NCBI GenBank assembly: GCA_964560765.1
Contig: CAZLMG010000068.1
Span: 1-6,647 of the forward strand
Reading direction: 5' to 3'
Length of the DNA: 6,647 bases
From: CAZLMG01 sp964560765
GTDB taxonomy: Bacteria; Bdellovibrionota_B; Oligoflexia; Oligoflexales; CAZLMG01
In this document: positions 5,876-6,647 of the stretch, one piece after another
Numbering within the stretch: the first letter of the stretch is position 1
Layout: every line of letters starts with the position of its first letter
The notes under the pieces: model-generated
What the model was told of the DNA's origin: nothing
The model's input: only the letters and a program-made list of their open reading frames with translations
Databases searched by the model: none
Translations under genes and position numbers: made by a program

Positions 5876-6647
5876 ATGAAACCTAACGCTAAAAAAGAGA
5901 CATTGTTTGCGCCATCACTTACAGACTTCCTGCAAGGCAATTGCACAAACCAAATACCCAAGGGTTTTGGACAGCCCGAATCATACAACCAAATCGCATT
6001 TGCCGTGATCAACAGCCTACACGACGCTAGATCGGCTATCCGTGGTCGCAATCTTGATGTCGGACTAGACTCAAACAATGTTGTCGCCATAATGTTCCAC
6101 GAATTGCTTACGCATCTCTGCAGGGTTCTTTATGCGTACAATGACCTAAAATTGCTATTTCCGGGAAGGGCGAGTGAATTTGAGGTCCCACGCAATGTTA
6201 AACAAGGAGGCAGAAGCCCCCCAAGACGCTACCAAGCATTTCGGCAACTTAGCTCAATCATGCCTGCACTTTCATGGTTCCGCCCGAAGATTTATGGAGG
6301 CCGATCAGTTCGTATCGGAGTTGGATGGAGCGCATCGGTCGGGACAAGACAGCTGTCCTCGGCCTTAACCACGAAACATGGGGTTGCGGGCAGATTTAGT
6401 GTATTAGCAACTCAGCCGCTCCCGCCATTACCGTGCCCCAATACCTCACAACAAAATCAAATAGTCGCCGACTCAGTGAAAGAACTTCTTACAGCATTTC
6501 AATTTACCAAGCAGCAAATGGAAGACGCCCTCCGCGGAATCGAACGAAATTTAGGCGCATTCATTGTAAGCGAGGCTGCTGCGCCATGTACTCAACCTAC
6601 AAACTTTGACGTCCTTGTGACCGGATCTCACAGCATCATATCGAATC
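5876..6647 (+). CDS. Unrecognised protein, probably glycan-related; 3' end beyond the window
   Basis: The reading frame opens at ATG 5876 and stays open for 257 codons to the window end. I read it codon by codon and found no stop. A stop-free run this long at about 50% G+C is unlikely by chance, and no competing frame or opposite-strand frame of that length covers it. The nearest upstream in-frame stop is TAG at 5861, so 5876 is the first ATG available; its ribosome-binding site is poor (AAGG about 15 nt upstream). I do not recognise the family. The protein has a polar N-terminus, no signal peptide and no clear membrane segment. A basic region lies around 106-125, a helix-like amphipathic stretch around 198-225, and FDVLVTGSHSII (244-255) looks like a buried strand followed by a Gly-Ser-His turn. 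Such a turn appears in some GT-B-type surface-carbohydrate enzymes, but this is only suggestive. It lies 57 nt after the methyltransferase gene on the same strand. Confidence 0.7.
   Translation, partial: MKPNAKKETLFAPSLTDFLQGNCTNQIPKGFGQPESYNQIAFAVINSLHDARSAIRGRNLDVGLDSNNVVAIMFHELLTHLCRVLYAYNDLKLLFPGRASEFEVPRNVKQGGRSPPRRYQAFRQLSSIMPALSWFRPKIYGGRSVRIGVGWSASVGTRQLSSALTTKHGVAGRFSVLATQPLPPLPCPNTSQQNQIVADSVKELLTAFQFTKQQMEDALRGIERNLGAFIVSEAAAPCTQPTNFDVLVTGSHSIISN

Noticed and set aside
5815..5886. A 23-codon frame whose ATG overlaps the methyltransferase stop (ATGA) and which ends inside the next gene.
   Set aside because: It is very short, has no recognisable motif, and continues out of frame into the start of the following gene. 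The overlap could act in coupling, but nothing supports a protein product.
5746..6090. A leftward frame of 114 codons across the methyltransferase end and the next gene.
   Set aside because: It overlaps two rightward coding frames, has no ribosome-binding site or recognisable domain, and looks like an antisense shadow.
1..6647. Mobile elements, CRISPR arrays, tRNA or rRNA genes.
   Set aside because: No transposase, terminal repeats, spaced direct repeats or RNA-gene signatures were seen on either strand.

Overview
The window looks like part of a surface-polysaccharide (O-antigen, LPS or capsule) gene cluster from a Gram-negative bacterium, most likely a proteobacterium. By eye the base composition is near 50% G+C, genes are closely packed, most starts in the left unit have good Shine-Dalgarno sites, and the closest relatives I can recall (KdnA/KdnB of Shewanella) are proteobacterial. 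Genus cannot be read from the sequence.

Left unit (1-4813, minus strand). Six genes are read leftward from a start at 4813. In order of transcription they are: a DegT/DnrJ/EryC1 aminotransferase resembling KdnA, a short GT2 glycosyltransferase, a NeuB-family ulosonic acid synthase with a C-terminal SAF domain, a metal-dependent (iron-containing alcohol dehydrogenase superfamily) oxidoreductase resembling KdnB, an SpsF-type cytidylyltransferase, and the N-terminus of an extended SDR (NAD-sugar epimerase/dehydratase) cut by the window edge. Junctions are ATGA overlaps (twice), a stop directly abutting a start (once), and gaps of 41 and 14 nt. This is the signature of one translationally coupled operon. 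A plausible sigma70-type promoter lies at 4838-4866.

Divergent spacer (4814-4996, 183 nt). It carries that promoter, a small inverted repeat at 4875-4891, and no convincing promoter for the rightward unit.

Right unit (4997-6647, plus strand). It holds a class I SAM-dependent methyltransferase, then a 57-nt spacer and a long reading frame (5876 to the window end, 257 codons, no stop) whose family I do not recognise. Its context suggests another glycan gene.

How the genes may work together: the NeuB-type synthase would condense an aldose with phosphoenolpyruvate to a 3-deoxy-ulosonic acid. The KdnB-like enzyme would oxidise its terminal CH2OH to an aldehyde and the KdnA-like enzyme would transaminate that to a terminal amine. 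The SpsF-like enzyme would activate the product with CMP, and glycosyltransferases would place it in the glycan, possibly after methylation. The known KdnA/KdnB pathway acts on Kdo, which is made by KdsA and activated by a KdsB paralogue. Finding KdnA/KdnB homologues in one operon with a NeuB-type synthase and an SpsF-type activator suggests a separate pathway to a terminally aminated (8-amino-octulosonic or 9-amino-nonulosonic) acid. This is the most interesting point in the window and is an inference from family membership and gene order.
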